Counted from the first letter of the stretch, positions 1 through 9,223 are shown. The stretch is 64,000 bases of DNA from Actinoplanes lobatus (GCF_014205215.1 NZ_JACHNC010000001.1:935001-999000); one strand, 5' to 3'. Translations and numbers: made by a program. The notes: generated by a model from the sequence alone, not told the origin.

Positions 1-2
1 TG

Positions 3-557
3 GCCGGCGAGGCGGCGGACGGCGCCCAGGCCGTCGAACTGGCCCTGCGGCTGCGGCCGGACGTCGTACTGATGGATGTCGAGATGCCCGGGATGGACGG
101 CCTGGAGGCGACCCGCCGGATCGCCGCCGCGGGAGGTCCGTCGGTGCTGATCCTGACCACCTTCGACCGCGACGACTACCTGTTCGCCGCGCTCCGGGCC
201 GGGGCCAGCGGCTTCCTGCTCAAGAACGGCACGCCGGAGGCGCTCACCGAGGCGGTCCGGGTGATCGCCGCCGGGGAGGCGCTGCTCGCGCCGGCCGTCA
301 CCCGCCGGGTCATCTCCACGTTCACCGCGCCGGTGGCCGCCGGCGTCCGGCTGGACCAGCTCACCCCGCGCGAGCACGAAGTGCTGGTCCTCCTGGCCGG
401 CGGCGCCACCAACGCGGAGATCGCGACCACTCTGCGGCTCGGCGAGACGACGGTGAAGACGCACGTCAGCCGGGTGCTCATGAAGCTCGGCGCGCGCGAC
501 CGCACGCAGGCCGTGGTGCTGGCGTACGAGCTCGGGGTGGTCCGGCCCGGCGGGTGA
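3..557 (+). CDS. LuxR/NarL-type response regulator, 5'-truncated by the window edge
   Basis: C-terminal about 184 residues of a two-component response regulator; the reading frame is open from base 3, so the true start lies upstream of the window. The receiver part shows the phosphoacceptor context LMDVEMPGMDG (the Asp after LM is the expected phosphorylation site), then the conserved Thr in LTTF and Lys in FLLKNG. The C-terminal part is a LuxR helix-turn-helix beginning LTPREHEVL with recognition helix region ETTVKTHVSRVLMKLG. Such proteins are usually paired with a histidine kinase encoded just upstream, which is not visible. It lies 68 bases before an ABC exporter on the same strand, which it may regulate (inference from position). 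Confidence 0.93.
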   Translation, partial: AGEAADGAQAVELALRLRPDVVLMDVEMPGMDGLEATRRIAAAGGPSVLILTTFDRDDYLFAALRAGASGFLLKNGTPEALTEAVRVIAAGEALLAPAVTRRVISTFTAPVAAGVRLDQLTPREHEVLVLLAGGATNAEIATTLRLGETTVKTHVSRVLMKLGARDRTQAVVLAYELGVVRPGG

Positions 558-625
558 GGTCCTCCGCGAGGATGACGTACCCGAGCCGGACGACGGGACA
601 TCGACGCGGATCTAGCGTGGTTCCC

Positions 626-1519
626 ATGACCACCGTCCTGAACGTCGATGCCGTGAACCGGTCCTTCGGCGAGCGTCAGGTCCTCAAGGACGTCTCGTTC
701 ACCGTGGACTCCGGCCGGCTCACCGGCTTCGTCGGCGCGAACGGCGCCGGCAAGACCACCACGATGCGGATCGTCCTGGGCGTGCTCGCCGCCGACACCG
801 GCGCGGTGACCTGGCGCGGCGCCCCGATCACCCGGGCGGACCGGCAGCGGTTCGGCTACATGCCGGAGGAGCGCGGCCTCTACCCGAAGATGACCGTGAC
901 CGAGCAGATCGTCTACCTCGGGCGGTTGCACGGGATCGGCGTCGCCGACGCCCGCCGCCGCACCACCGCCCTGCTGGAACGGTTGGAGCTGGCCGAGCGG
1001 GGGAACGATCCGGTGGAGAAGCTGTCGCTGGGCAACCAGCAGCGCGCCCAGATCGCCGCCGCCCTGGTACACGACCCGGAGCTGCTGGTGCTGGACGAGC
1101 CGTTCTCCGGGCTGGACCCGATCGCCATCGAGACGGTGCTCGCCGTGCTCCGCGAACGGGCCCGCGCCGGCGCCGCCGTGCTCTTCTCCAGCCATCAGCT
1201 CGAACTGGTCGAGCGCCTCTGCGACGACCTGGTGATCATCGCCGACGGGACGGTCCGGGCGGCCGGCTCCCGGACCTGGCTGCGCGACCGGTACACGCTG
1301 CCCCGTTTCCGGATCGAGGTCGACTCCGACGCCGGCTGGCTGCGTGACGAGCCCGGGGTGACCCTGCTGGAACTGGACGGCCGCCGTGCCGTCGTCGACC
1401 TCGGCCCCGATGCCGACGAGCAGGCGCTCCTGCACGCCGCCCTGGCCCGTGGGCCGGTCCGCGCCTTCGCGCCGGTCCGCCCCTCCCTCGCCGAGATCTT
1501 CCGAGAGGTGATCCAGTGA
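626..1519 (+). CDS. ABC transporter ATP-binding protein (ABC-2 / NatA-like)
   Basis: 297-residue cytoplasmic ATPase subunit. Walker A GANGAGKTT lies at residues 37-45, the signature is LSLGNQQ, Walker B is LLVLDEPFSGLD, followed by the switch His in SSHQLELVE. The C-terminal about 90 residues are the extra domain often found in NatA-type exporter ATPases. The start is the ATG at 626 because homology to the ATPase fold begins directly there; an in-frame ATG at 554 would add an unrelated 24-residue leader. Its stop overlaps the permease start by 4 bases (GTGA), so the two are translationally coupled. Substrate unknown; sodium or drug export is the usual guess for this architecture. Confidence 0.93.
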   Translation: MTTVLNVDAVNRSFGERQVLKDVSFTVDSGRLTGFVGANGAGKTTTMRIVLGVLAADTGAVTWRGAPITRADRQRFGYMPEERGLYPKMTVTEQIVYLGRLHGIGVADARRRTTALLERLELAERGNDPVEKLSLGNQQRAQIAAALVHDPELLVLDEPFSGLDPIAIETVLAVLRERARAGAAVLFSSHQLELVERLCDDLVIIADGTVRAAGSRTWLRDRYTLPRFRIEVDSDAGWLRDEPGVTLLELDGRRAVVDLGPDADEQALLHAALARGPVRAFAPVRPSLAEIFREVIQ

Positions 1520-2583
1520 CCACGTTCGAAGCCGCCAGGCTGGTCGCGGGCCGGGAGATCCGGGTCAAGCTCCGCGACAAGACCTTCCTTCTCAGTACGG
1601 TCCTGCTGCTCTTCTTCACGGCGCTCGGGGTGGTGCTGCCGATGCTGATCAACGGCGGCCCGGAGAAGGTCGCCGTGGTCGGCACCACCCACGTCGCCGT
1701 CCTGGAGAGGGCCGGCCTCGAGGTGATCACCGTCCCGGACGCGGCCACCGCCGAACGGATGGTCCGCGACGACGAGGTGGCGGCCGCCGTGGTCGACGGG
1801 CCGAGGGTGCTGGCCATGGAGGAGGCGCCGGGTGAGGTGGTGGCGGCGCTCAGCACCTCACCGCCGGTGGAGTACCTGAATCCGGACGCGCTCGACGAGG
1901 CGGCCCGCTTCCTGGTCCCGTTCGTCCTGGCCACGCTCTTCTTCTTCACCACGATCTCGTTCGGCGTGCAGATCGCGCAGAGCGTCACCGAGGAGAAGCA
2001 GACCCGGATCGTGGAGATCCTGGTCGCCAGCATCCCGGTCCGGGCGCTGCTGACCGGCAAGGTGGCCGCCATGACCGTGCTCGCCTTCGGTCAGCTCGCC
2101 CTGATCGCCGTGGTCGGCCTGGTCGGCATGCGGGTGGCCGACGTGGGCGGCCCGGTGATCGACGCGGTCCTGCCGGCGATCGGCTGGTTCCTGCCGTTCT
2201 TCGTGGTCGGCTTCCTGATGCTCGCGGCGCTCTGGGCGGGGGTCGGCGCGCTGGCCGCCCGGCAGGAGGATCTCGGCGCCACCACGGCCCCGCTCCAGCT
2301 CCTGGTGATGACCCCGTTCTTCCTGGTGCTGGCCTTCCAGTCGAACCCGGCGGCGATGACCGTGCTGTCCTACGTCCCGTTCTCCGCCCCGGTGGCCATG
2401 CCGGTCCGCCTGTTCACCGGTGAGGCCGCCACCTGGGAGCCGTTCGTGTCGCTGGCCCTGCTCCTGCTGACCAGCGGGCTCACCCTGCTGGCCGGGGCCC
2501 GGATCTACCAGGGGTCGCTGCTGCGCACCAACGGGCGGACGTCGTTCGCGACCGCCTGGCGCAACCCCACCCCGATCGGCTGA
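1516..2583 (+). CDS. ABC-2 type transporter permease (NatB-like)
   Basis: 355-residue membrane subunit partnering the preceding ATPase. One transmembrane helix near residues 20-45 is followed by a soluble, probably extracellular segment of about 85 residues, then about five further helices from residue 135 to the C terminus. The segment EEKQTRIVEILVASIP is the typical cytoplasmic coupling motif of NatB-like permeases. Starts with GTG inside the ATPase stop codon. Together with the upstream response regulator this forms a classic sensor-controlled export operon. Substrate cannot be read from the sequence. Confidence 0.9.
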   Translation: MTTFEAARLVAGREIRVKLRDKTFLLSTVLLLFFTALGVVLPMLINGGPEKVAVVGTTHVAVLERAGLEVITVPDAATAERMVRDDEVAAAVVDGPRVLAMEEAPGEVVAALSTSPPVEYLNPDALDEAARFLVPFVLATLFFFTTISFGVQIAQSVTEEKQTRIVEILVASIPVRALLTGKVAAMTVLAFGQLALIAVVGLVGMRVADVGGPVIDAVLPAIGWFLPFFVVGFLMLAALWAGVGALAARQEDLGATTAPLQLLVMTPFFLVLAFQSNPAAMTVLSYVPFSAPVAMPVRLFTGEAATWEPFVSLALLLLTSGLTLLAGARIYQGSLLRTNGRTSFATAWRNPTPIG

Positions 2584-2662
2584 TCCCGGCCCGGCGGAGA
2601 AATCCCACATCCGTTCCTCCAGTGGTGGACATCACGTGATCGTGAACGGCAGGATCGAGGTC

Positions 2663-3646
2663 ATGTCGATGCGATGGGGCATGACCGTACCGTTCGGTGG
2701 CGTTCCGCTGGCCGACCACGGAGGCGTGTACAAGGCGCTGGCCGACGCGGGTTTCACCGACGCGTGGACGGCCGAGGTGGCCGGCACCGACGGGTTCACC
2801 CCGCTGACCCTGGCCGCGGCCTGGGAGCCCCGGCTGCGCCTGGGCACCGCCATCGCCCCGGTCTTCACCCGGGGGCCGGGCCTGCTCGCGATGACCGCCG
2901 CCGCGCTGGCCGAGGCCGCGCCGGGCCGGTTCCAGCTGGGCATCGGCGCGTCCTCACCGGTCGTGGTCGGCGACTGGAACGCGGTGGACTTCACGAAGCC
3001 GTTCGAGCGCAGCCGGGGCGTGCTCCGCTTCCTGCGCTCGGCGCTCGCCGGGGAGCTGACCGACGGCGAGTTCGGCACCTTCCGGGTGCGCCGGTTCCGC
3101 CTGGAGCGGCCGCCGGCCGTCCCGCCGCAGGTGCTGCTCGCCGCGCTGCGCCCCGGCATGCTGCGCCTGGCCGCGGCCGAGGCCGACGGCGTGATCCTGA
3201 ACTGGCTGTCCGCGGGCGACGTCGCCACCGCTCTCGCCGAGACCAAGGAGGCGCGGCCCGGCTTCGAGGTGGCCACCCGGATCTTCATGGTCCCCACCGA
3301 GGACGCCGCCTACGCCCGTGCCGTGGGCCGTCGCCTGATCACGTCGTACCTGACCGTCCCGGCGTACGCCGCCTTCCATCGCTGGCTGGGCCGCGAGGAG
3401 ATCCTCACCCCGATGTGGCAGGCCTGGCAGTCCGGCGACCGCAAGGGCGCGCTGGCCGCCATCCCGGACTCCCTGGTCGACGACCTGATCGTGCACGGGT
3501 CGCCGGACGAGTGCCGGGCCCGCGTGCAGGCATACGCGGACGCCGGCGTCACCGTTCCGATCATGGCGCTGACCCCGACCCCGGAGCTGGAGCGGGGCGG
3601 CCTCCCGGCCCTCCTGGAGCTGATCACCGCCCTCGGCCGCCGCTGA
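2663..3646 (+). CDS. LLM-class (luciferase-like, F420-type) oxidoreductase
   Basis: TIM-barrel oxidoreductase of the bacterial luciferase-like superfamily, about 327 residues. The N terminus MRWGMTVPFGGVPLADH, the strand LRLGTAIAPVFTRGP, the segment FQLGIGASSPVVVGDWN and the C-terminal GSPDECRARVQAYADAGV are family hallmarks. In actinobacteria these enzymes generally use coenzyme F420 rather than FMN; that is family knowledge, not visible here. An ATG at 2663 preceded by AGGATCGAGG is preferred to the GTG at 2636. Monocistronic; it converges on the padR gene across a repeat-bearing gap. Substrate unknown. Confidence 0.85.
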   Translation: MSMRWGMTVPFGGVPLADHGGVYKALADAGFTDAWTAEVAGTDGFTPLTLAAAWEPRLRLGTAIAPVFTRGPGLLAMTAAALAEAAPGRFQLGIGASSPVVVGDWNAVDFTKPFERSRGVLRFLRSALAGELTDGEFGTFRVRRFRLERPPAVPPQVLLAALRPGMLRLAAAEADGVILNWLSAGDVATALAETKEARPGFEVATRIFMVPTEDAAYARAVGRRLITSYLTVPAYAAFHRWLGREEILTPMWQAWQSGDRKGALAAIPDSLVDDLIVHGSPDECRARVQAYADAGVTVPIMALTPTPELERGGLPALLELITALGRR

Positions 3647-3733
3647 CGGCCGGCTCCCGGGCGCCGTCCCGGTGGACCTCAGGGCTGTCTCGATGCGCTT
3701 GAGACAGCCCTGACAGCCAGCCCAACCACCGAA

Positions 3734-3850
3734 CTCAGCCCGGCGGGCGCGGCAAAGGCTGGACCCGGCAGATGGTCGCGCGGAGCCGGCGGGACGGGGT
3801 GTTCTCGGCGGGCGCGTTCCACCCCGTACCAGAAACGGGCCTTCAGGAAG
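3734..3850. repeat. Dispersed convergent-gap repeat, copy A
   Basis: This 117-base segment fills most of the gap between the converging LLM oxidoreductase and padR genes. Its left end (CTCAGCCCGGCGGGCGCGGC) and right end (CCCCGTACCAGAAACGGG, then CTTCAGG) recur, with a divergent but similar GC-rich middle, in two copies at 45231-45343 and 45391-45510. It stops 7 bases before the padR stop codon. Role unknown; position suggests a 3'-end or transcription-termination function, or a non-coding mobile repeat. Confidence 0.65.
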
Positions 3851-3857
3851 AGGGGGT

Positions 3858-4457
3858 TCACTCGCTCTCGGCGAGGATGGCGTAGAGCTTGCGCCGGGTC
3901 TCGTTGAGCACCTCGAGCGCCTTCTGGCGCTGCTCCGGGGTGCCGTTGAAACCGACCTGCTTGAGCGCGCCCATGATGCCGACCGCCGCGTCGCGGAAAT
4001 CCTGCACCTGGGACATGGTGTCGGCGCCGATCTGGGCCCACGGCGGGTTCTGTGCCGCGGTCTCGGCCTCGGGCCGGCCGTCCTCGGTGAGCCGGTAGCT
4101 CTTGCGGCCGCCCTCGGCGGTGACCTCGATGAGGCCCTCGTCCTCCAGCAGTTGCAGGGTCGGGTAGACCGAGCCGGGGCTCGGGCGCCAGATCCCCCCG
4201 GTCCGGGAGTCGAGCTCCTGGATCATCTCGTAGCCGTGCATCGGGCGCTCCAGGAGCAGCGCCAGGATGGCGGGCCGGACGTTCTGCCGGGCGCCGCGAC
4301 CGCCGCGCCGTGGCCCGGGCCTGCCGCCGAATTCGGGCGGCGGGAAACCGGGGCCACCGGGGCCGCCGAAGGGAAAACCGGGCGGGAACCCGAAGCCACG
4401 CCTGCGCGCCTCGCCCATCCAGCCACCGTGTCCGGGTCCTCCGTGTGGGTGCCTCAT
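3858..4457 (-). CDS. PadR-family transcriptional regulator
   Basis: 199-residue regulator. Residues about 1-55 are a Gly/Pro/Phe/Arg-rich, probably disordered arm. Residues about 60-135 form the PadR winged helix: ILALLLERPMHGYEMIQEL, then GSVYPTLQLLEDEGLIEV, then the wing GGRKSYRLTEDG. The C-terminal part is a short helical dimerisation region. The ATG at 4457 is preceded by GGAGAAGG at good spacing, so it is chosen over an upstream in-frame ATG at 4502. PadR proteins usually repress their own promoter and a neighbouring gene; a palindrome lies just upstream. It diverges from the acetyltransferase gene. Confidence 0.92.
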   Translation of the reverse strand: MRHPHGGPGHGGWMGEARRRGFGFPPGFPFGGPGGPGFPPPEFGGRPGPRRGGRGARQNVRPAILALLLERPMHGYEMIQELDSRTGGIWRPSPGSVYPTLQLLEDEGLIEVTAEGGRKSYRLTEDGRPEAETAAQNPPWAQIGADTMSQVQDFRDAAVGIMGALKQVGFNGTPEQRQKALEVLNETRRKLYAILAESE

Positions 4458-4488
4458 GACCTTCTCCGTTCTGTCGTCGATAGGTAGA

Positions 4489-4498
4489 CGATATATCG
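4489..4498. promoter_or_regulatory. Candidate PadR operator palindrome
   Basis: Perfect 10-base palindrome CGATATATCG, 31 bases upstream of the padR start and within the divergent gap to the acetyltransferase gene. TATA-centred palindromes are typical of autoregulated PadR-family promoters. Assignment rests on position and symmetry only. Confidence 0.45.
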
Positions 4499-4570
4499 GC
4501 AATCTGTCGGCGGCAAGGTTTCTGAGATCGCGGGGTTGCGGTACGTGTCAGCGGGCGCGCATCTGGCAAT

Positions 4571-5419
4571 GTGATACCTGTGTTGACGGTGCCCATTCGC
4601 CAGCTCGGTGAGCCCGAGCGCGCGGCCGTCGAGCGGATCCTCGACGCCGACCCCTACGCGGGCGCCCAGATCGCTGAGCGGGTCGCGGCACACGGCCTGA
4701 ACTGGTGGCGGTCGGACGGGCGGATCTACGGCTACGAGCCGGATCGCCACGTCGAGTCGATCATCTGGTCCGGGGCGCACCTGGTGCCGGTGGGCGCGAC
4801 ACCGCCCGCCACGGCCGCCTTCGCCGATCTGCTGGGCGCCGAGCCACGGGTCTGCTCGTCGATCATCGGCCGCTCGGAGGCGGTGCTCGACCTGTGGAAC
4901 AGGCTCGGCGGCAACTGGGGGCCGGCCCGGGATGTACGCCCCCATCAGCCGCTGCTGGTCACCAACCGGGACCCGGTGGTGCGCGCCGACCCCTCGGTCC
5001 GGCTGGTCCACGCCGGCGAGGTCGATCAGCTCTTCCCGGCCGCCGTCGCGATGTACACCGAGGAGGTCGGCGTCTCACCGTTGCAGGACGACGGTGGGCG
5101 CGGCTACCGGCGGCGGATCGCGGAGCTGGTGAAGGCGAAGCGGGCGTATGCGAAGTTCGACGGCGATCTGGTCGTCTTCAAGGCCGAGCTGGCGATCGTC
5201 ACCCGGCGGACCACGCAGATCCAGGGCGTCTGGGTGCACCCGGAGTACCGCGGCAGCGGCATCGCCACGGGCGCCATGGCGACCGTCGTGGCGGACGCCC
5301 TGCGCCGGGTCGCGCCGACGGTCAGCCTCTACGTCAACGACTACAACACGACGGCCCGCCGAGTCTACGCACGCTGTGGCTTCGTCTCGGCGGGCTCGTT
5401 CGCCACTGTCCTGTTCTAG
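4571..5419 (+). CDS. GNAT-family N-acetyltransferase with DUF4081-like N-terminal half
   Basis: 282 residues with two halves. Residues about 1-140 resemble the actinobacterial DUF4081 region (GEPERAAVERILDADPYAGAQ, then SIIGRSEAVLDLW). Residues about 145-282 are a GNAT fold with the acetyl-CoA-binding stretch VHPEYRGSGIATGAMATVV (QxxGxG-type, here RGSGIA) and the C-terminal segment YVNDYNTTARRVYARCGF. The start is uncertain: GTG 4571, GTG 4580 and TTG 4583 are all in frame with no clear ribosome binding site; homologue-like sequence begins at the TTG. Acceptor substrate unknown. Ends immediately before a long inverted repeat. Confidence 0.85.
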   Translation: MIPVLTVPIRQLGEPERAAVERILDADPYAGAQIAERVAAHGLNWWRSDGRIYGYEPDRHVESIIWSGAHLVPVGATPPATAAFADLLGAEPRVCSSIIGRSEAVLDLWNRLGGNWGPARDVRPHQPLLVTNRDPVVRADPSVRLVHAGEVDQLFPAAVAMYTEEVGVSPLQDDGGRGYRRRIAELVKAKRAYAKFDGDLVVFKAELAIVTRRTTQIQGVWVHPEYRGSGIATGAMATVVADALRRVAPTVSLYVNDYNTTARRVYARCGFVSAGSFATVLF

Positions 5420-5519
5420 CGATTCGCCGCCGACGACGAGAGGCCCGGTCTTTCGACGCCCGCGGGGATTGCGGGTGACGGAAGACCGGACCTCTCGTCG
5501 TCGGTTACCAGGCGAATCG
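5420..5519. terminator. Nested inverted repeat between convergent genes (probable bidirectional terminator)
   Basis: Inner arms 5430-5453 and 5481-5504 are complementary over about 24 bases (CCGACGACGAGAGG on the left, CCTCTCGTCGTCGG on the right) with one or two mismatches and a 27-base loop. They are enclosed by outer arms CGATTCGCC (5420-5428) and GGCGAATCG (5511-5519). The structure starts one base after the acetyltransferase stop and ends 27 bases before the ispG stop, as expected for a two-way terminator. There is no long T tract. Confidence 0.75.
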
Positions 5520-5546
5520 CCGCGGAGCGAAGCGGAGCCAGCTAGC

Positions 5547-6719
5547 TCAGTGCACGGTGACGGTCGGGCCGGGGAGCAGGTCGCGCAGTTCCTCGGGCAG
5601 GTCGGCGCCCATCTCGTCGGCGAGGCGCAGCGCCTCCTCGACCAGGGTCTCCACGATGATCGACTCGGGCACGGTCTTGATGACCTTGCCCTTGACGAAG
5701 ATCTGGCCCTTGCCGTTGCCGGACGCCACACCGAGGTCGGCCTCGCGGGCCTCACCGGGACCGTTGACGACACAACCCATGACGGCCACCCGCAGCGGCA
5801 CCGGGAACCCGTCGAGAGCCGCGGTGACCTGCTCGGCGAGGGTGTAGACGTCGACCTGGGCGCGGCCGCAGGACGGGCAGGAGACGATCTCCAGGCCACG
5901 CTCGCGCAGACCCAGGGACTCCAGGATCTGGTTGCCGACCTTGATCTCCTCGACCGGCGGGGCGGACAGCGACACCCGGATGGTGTCGCCGATGCCCTCG
6001 GCCAGCAGGGCGCCGAACGCCACGGCCGACTTGATCGTGCCCTGGAACGCCGGGCCGGCCTCGGTCACGCCGAGGTGCAGCGGGTAGTCGCACTGCTCGG
6101 CGAGCTGCCGGTACGCCCGGATCATGACGACCGGGTCGTTGTGCTTCACCGAGATCTTGATGTCCCGGAAGCCGTGCTCCTCGAACAGTGAGCACTCCCA
6201 GAGCGCCGACTCGACCAGCGCCTCGGCGGTGGCCTTGCCGTACTTCTCCAGCAGCCGCTTGTCGAGCGAACCGGCGTTGACGCCGATCCGGATCGGGATG
6301 CCGGCGTCGGAGGCCGCCTTCGCGATCTCCTTCACCTTGTCGTCGAACTGCCGGATGTTGCCCGGGTTCACCCGGACCGCGGCGCAGCCGGCGTCGATCG
6401 CGGCGAACACGTACTTCGGCTGGAAGTGGATGTCGGCGATCACCGGGAGCTGCGACTTCTTGGCGATCGCGGGCAGCGCCTCGACGTCGTCCTGCGACGG
6501 GACGGCGACCCGGACGATCTGGCAGCCCGACGCGGTGAGCTCGGCGATCTGCTGCAGCGTGGAGTTGACGTCCGAGGTGAGGGTGGTGGTCATCGACTGG
6601 ACGCTGACCGGGGCGCCGCCGCCGACCAGCACTCCCCCGACGTTGATCTGGCGGCTCTGCCGACGGGGGGCCAACGGCGGCGGAGGAACGGCCGGCATGC
6701 CCAGACTGATCGCAGTCAT
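5547..6719 (-). CDS. ispG: 4-hydroxy-3-methylbut-2-en-1-yl diphosphate synthase (IspG/GcpE)
   Basis: 390 residues, normal for actinobacterial IspG. Cytosolic iron-sulphur enzyme that converts MEcPP to HMBPP in the methylerythritol phosphate pathway. The TIM-barrel part carries [10 protein letters not shown] (residues 37-46), VADIHF-like VIADIHF and RVNPGNI. The [4Fe-4S] ligands expected for the family are seen as Cys281, Cys284, Cys316 and Glu323 (SCPSCGRAQ and [10 protein letters not shown]). It follows the site-2 protease and dxr on the same strand, so two MEP-pathway enzymes flank a membrane protease, the arrangement also known in mycobacteria. Confidence 0.97.
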   Translation of the reverse strand: MTAISLGMPAVPPPPLAPRRQSRQINVGGVLVGGGAPVSVQSMTTTLTSDVNSTLQQIAELTASGCQIVRVAVPSQDDVEALPAIAKKSQLPVIADIHFQPKYVFAAIDAGCAAVRVNPGNIRQFDDKVKEIAKAASDAGIPIRIGVNAGSLDKRLLEKYGKATAEALVESALWECSLFEEHGFRDIKISVKHNDPVVMIRAYRQLAEQCDYPLHLGVTEAGPAFQGTIKSAVAFGALLAEGIGDTIRVSLSAPPVEEIKVGNQILESLGLRERGLEIVSCPSCGRAQVDVYTLAEQVTAALDGFPVPLRVAVMGCVVNGPGEAREADLGVASGNGKGQIFVKGKVIKTVPESIIVETLVEEALRLADEMGADLPEELRDLLPGPTVTVH

Positions 6720-6726
6720 TCGCTAC

Positions 6727-7986
6727 TCACTTGAAGATCGTGATCGGGTTGATGATGTCGGCGGTGACGGTCAACAGGGTGAACGCACCACCGATGAGGA
6801 TGACCGCGTACGTCACGGGCATCAACTTGTAGTAGTCGACCCGGCCTGGGTCAGGCCGCCGGAAACGTTTGTAGACCCACGAGCGAATTGCTTCGAACCA
6901 GGCGATGGCGATGTGCCCGCCGTCGACCGGCAGCAGCGGCAGCAGGTTGAACAGCCCGATGAACACGTTCAGCGAGATGAAGACCTGCCAGAAGACCTCG
7001 GGCACACCCTTCTCGATGGCCTCGCCGCCGATCCGGCTGGCTCCGACCACACTGATCGGGGTGTCCGGGTCGCGCTCGTCGCCGGTGATCGAGTTCCACA
7101 GCGCGGGGATCTTCTGCGGGATCCGGGCCATCGCCTGGATCGAGTTCTCCACCAGGTACCAGTTGAACTCGCCGGAGGCGGGGATCGCGCCGAGAGGACT
7201 GTATTCGACCACCCTGGGCTGGTCTATCTCCAGGTTCACACCGGCGACCGCTACCTTGGAGACCGGGCCCTTCGGGTCGTTCAGCGGGGTCCGTTCGGCG
7301 GTGGCCAGGTCGACGGTGATGGTCGCGGTCTGGCCGTTCCGCACGTACTCGAACGAGGCCGGGCCGGCGGGCTGGGCGCGGATGGCGTCGGTGAGCTGCC
7401 CGTAGTTGGCCACCGCGGTGGTGCCCACCTTGGTGATCACGTCGCCGGTCTGGAGGCCGGCGGCCTTGGCCGGACCCGCCACGGCGCCGTTCTGGCCGAC
7501 CACGCACTCGGGGCTGGTGTCGGAGTGCAAGGTGGGGACGCAGTCACCCACGAAGATCATCGCGGGAGCGGCACGCTGCTCCTCCGCGGTGTCCGGCAGA
7601 TGGATGTTCGGCAGGCCGATGCTCCAGGCCATCACCCAGGCGCCGACCAGCGCCAGCATGAAGTGGGTGATCGAGCCGGCGGCCATCACGACGGTCCGCT
7701 TCCAGACCGGGAACCGCCACATGGCGCGGTGCTGGTCCTCCGGGGCGACGTCGTCGTCCTGCGGCGTCATCCCGACGATCTTGCAGAATCCACCGAGTGG
7801 GATGAGCTTCAATCCATACTCGGTCTCACCGCGGTGGAACGAGAACACCGTCGGGCCGAACCCGACGAAATACTTCGTCACCTTCATGCCGAAGCGCTTG
7901 CCCGTGATCATGTGACCCAGCTCGTGCAGGCTCACCGAGATCAGAATGGTCAGCGCGAAGGCTGCGCACCCCAGCCAGAACAGCAT
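6727..7986 (-). CDS. Site-2 protease, M50 family (Rip1/RseP-like)
   Basis: 419-residue intramembrane zinc metalloprotease. HELGH at residues 21-25 in the first transmembrane helix supplies two zinc ligands and the catalytic Glu; the third ligand is in the downstream motif NLLPLLPVDGGH around residues 340-352. Between them lies a PDZ domain (AKAAGLQTGDVITKVG, about residues 170-245). A last hydrophobic helix closes the protein. Family members cleave anti-sigma factors or other single-pass proteins within the membrane; the target here is unknown. Its ATG overlaps the dxr stop by one base (TGATG), and ispG follows 7 bases on, so dxr, the protease and ispG look like one operon. Confidence 0.94.
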   Translation of the reverse strand: MLFWLGCAAFALTILISVSLHELGHMITGKRFGMKVTKYFVGFGPTVFSFHRGETEYGLKLIPLGGFCKIVGMTPQDDDVAPEDQHRAMWRFPVWKRTVVMAAGSITHFMLALVGAWVMAWSIGLPNIHLPDTAEEQRAAPAMIFVGDCVPTLHSDTSPECVVGQNGAVAGPAKAAGLQTGDVITKVGTTAVANYGQLTDAIRAQPAGPASFEYVRNGQTATITVDLATAERTPLNDPKGPVSKVAVAGVNLEIDQPRVVEYSPLGAIPASGEFNWYLVENSIQAMARIPQKIPALWNSITGDERDPDTPISVVGASRIGGEAIEKGVPEVFWQVFISLNVFIGLFNLLPLLPVDGGHIAIAWFEAIRSWVYKRFRRPDPGRVDYYKLMPVTYAVILIGGAFTLLTVTADIINPITIFK

Positions 7987-9185
7987 CAGGCTCCTTCAGC
8001 CGCAGTCTCGATTGTCCGCTGTGCCTGGGCACGCGCCCATGCCTCGGCGGCAAGCACGTCATCGACGGTACCCGGCTCCGCGAAATCCGGGGCCGCCGCC
8101 AACACCCGCTCGAGGGTGTCGACGATGCCCAGAAAAGGTAGCCGACCGGAGACGAAAGCGGCCACACACTCCTCGTTCGCCGCGTTGTAGACGGCCGGCA
8201 GGCAGCGCCCGGCCCGGCCGGCCTGCTTGGCCAGCCGCACCGCCGGGAACGCCTCGTCGTCCAGCGGGCGCAGCTCCCAGTTGTGCGCGCTCGTCCAGTC
8301 GACCGCGGCCGCCGCCTGCGGCACCCGCTCCGGCCAGGCCAGGGCCAGGGCGATCGGCAGCCGCATGTCCGGCGGGCTGGCCTGGGCCAGCGTCGAGCCG
8401 TCGGTGAACTCGACCAGGGAGTGCAGGACCGACTGCGGGTGCACCATCACCTCGATGTCGTCGTACGCCACCCCGAACAGCTCGTGCGCCTCGATCACCT
8501 CGAGCGCCTTGTTCACCATGGTGGCCGAGTTGATCGTCACGACCGGGCCCATGTCCCAGGTCGGGTGCTTCAGCGCCTCCTCCGGGGTGACGTTCGTCAA
8601 CTCGTCGCGCCGGCGGCCCCGGAACGCCCCGCCGCTGGCCGTCAGCACCAGCCGCCGTACCTCGGCCGCTGTCCCGCCGCGCAGGCACTGGGCGAGCGCC
8701 GAGTGCTCGGAGTCGACCGGGACGATCTGGCCCTCCTTGGCGACGCGGCGGACCAGCGGCCCTCCGGCGACCAGGGACTCCTTGTTGGCGAGCGCGAGGA
8801 TCCGGCCGCTCTCCAGCGCGGCCAGGGTGGGCGCCAGGCCGAGGCTGCCGACCACGCCGTTGAGCACCACGTCGCACGGCCACTTGGCCAGCTCGGTCAT
8901 CGCGTCCGGGCCGGCCACGATCTTGGGGAGTTTGAAGTCGCCGGTGGCCCAGCCCCGCTTCTGCGCCTCGGCGTAGAAGGCGAGCTGGAGGTCCTGGGTG
9001 ACCGAGGAACGGGCCACGCCGACCACCTCCACGCCCAGCTCCAGTGCCTGGGCGGCGAGCAGTTCGACGTTGCCGCCGCCGGCCCCGAGGGCCACCACCC
9101 GGAACTTGTCCGGGTTGCGCCGGACGATGTCGATGGCCTGGGTGCCGATGGACCCGGTGGAGCCGAGCAGTACGAGGTCACGCAT
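7986..9185 (-). CDS. dxr: 1-deoxy-D-xylulose 5-phosphate reductoisomerase
   Basis: 399 residues. NADPH-dependent enzyme making MEP from DXP, the second step of the MEP isoprenoid pathway. N-terminal nucleotide-binding motif GSTGSIG (residues 7-13); catalytic/metal region [10 protein letters not shown] and [13 protein letters not shown]; substrate loop [37 protein letters not shown]. The start ATG at 9185 has GGGAAG 9 bases upstream; an ATG 9 bases further up (9194) is a less well-placed alternative. First gene of the dxr - protease - ispG operon. Confidence 0.97.
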   Translation of the reverse strand: MRDLVLLGSTGSIGTQAIDIVRRNPDKFRVVALGAGGGNVELLAAQALELGVEVVGVARSSVTQDLQLAFYAEAQKRGWATGDFKLPKIVAGPDAMTELAKWPCDVVLNGVVGSLGLAPTLAALESGRILALANKESLVAGGPLVRRVAKEGQIVPVDSEHSALAQCLRGGTAAEVRRLVLTASGGAFRGRRRDELTNVTPEEALKHPTWDMGPVVTINSATMVNKALEVIEAHELFGVAYDDIEVMVHPQSVLHSLVEFTDGSTLAQASPPDMRLPIALALAWPERVPQAAAAVDWTSAHNWELRPLDDEAFPAVRLAKQAGRAGRCLPAVYNAANEECVAAFVSGRLPFLGIVDTLERVLAAAPDFAEPGTVDDVLAAEAWARAQAQRTIETAAEGA

Positions 9186-9223
9186 ACCGCTCATCTTCCC
9201 GGACGGCCGCACCCCGGTCGCCG

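Noticed and set aside
6124..8190. 688-residue plus-strand open frame
   Set aside because: Antisense to ispG, the site-2 protease and dxr; no recognisable motif.
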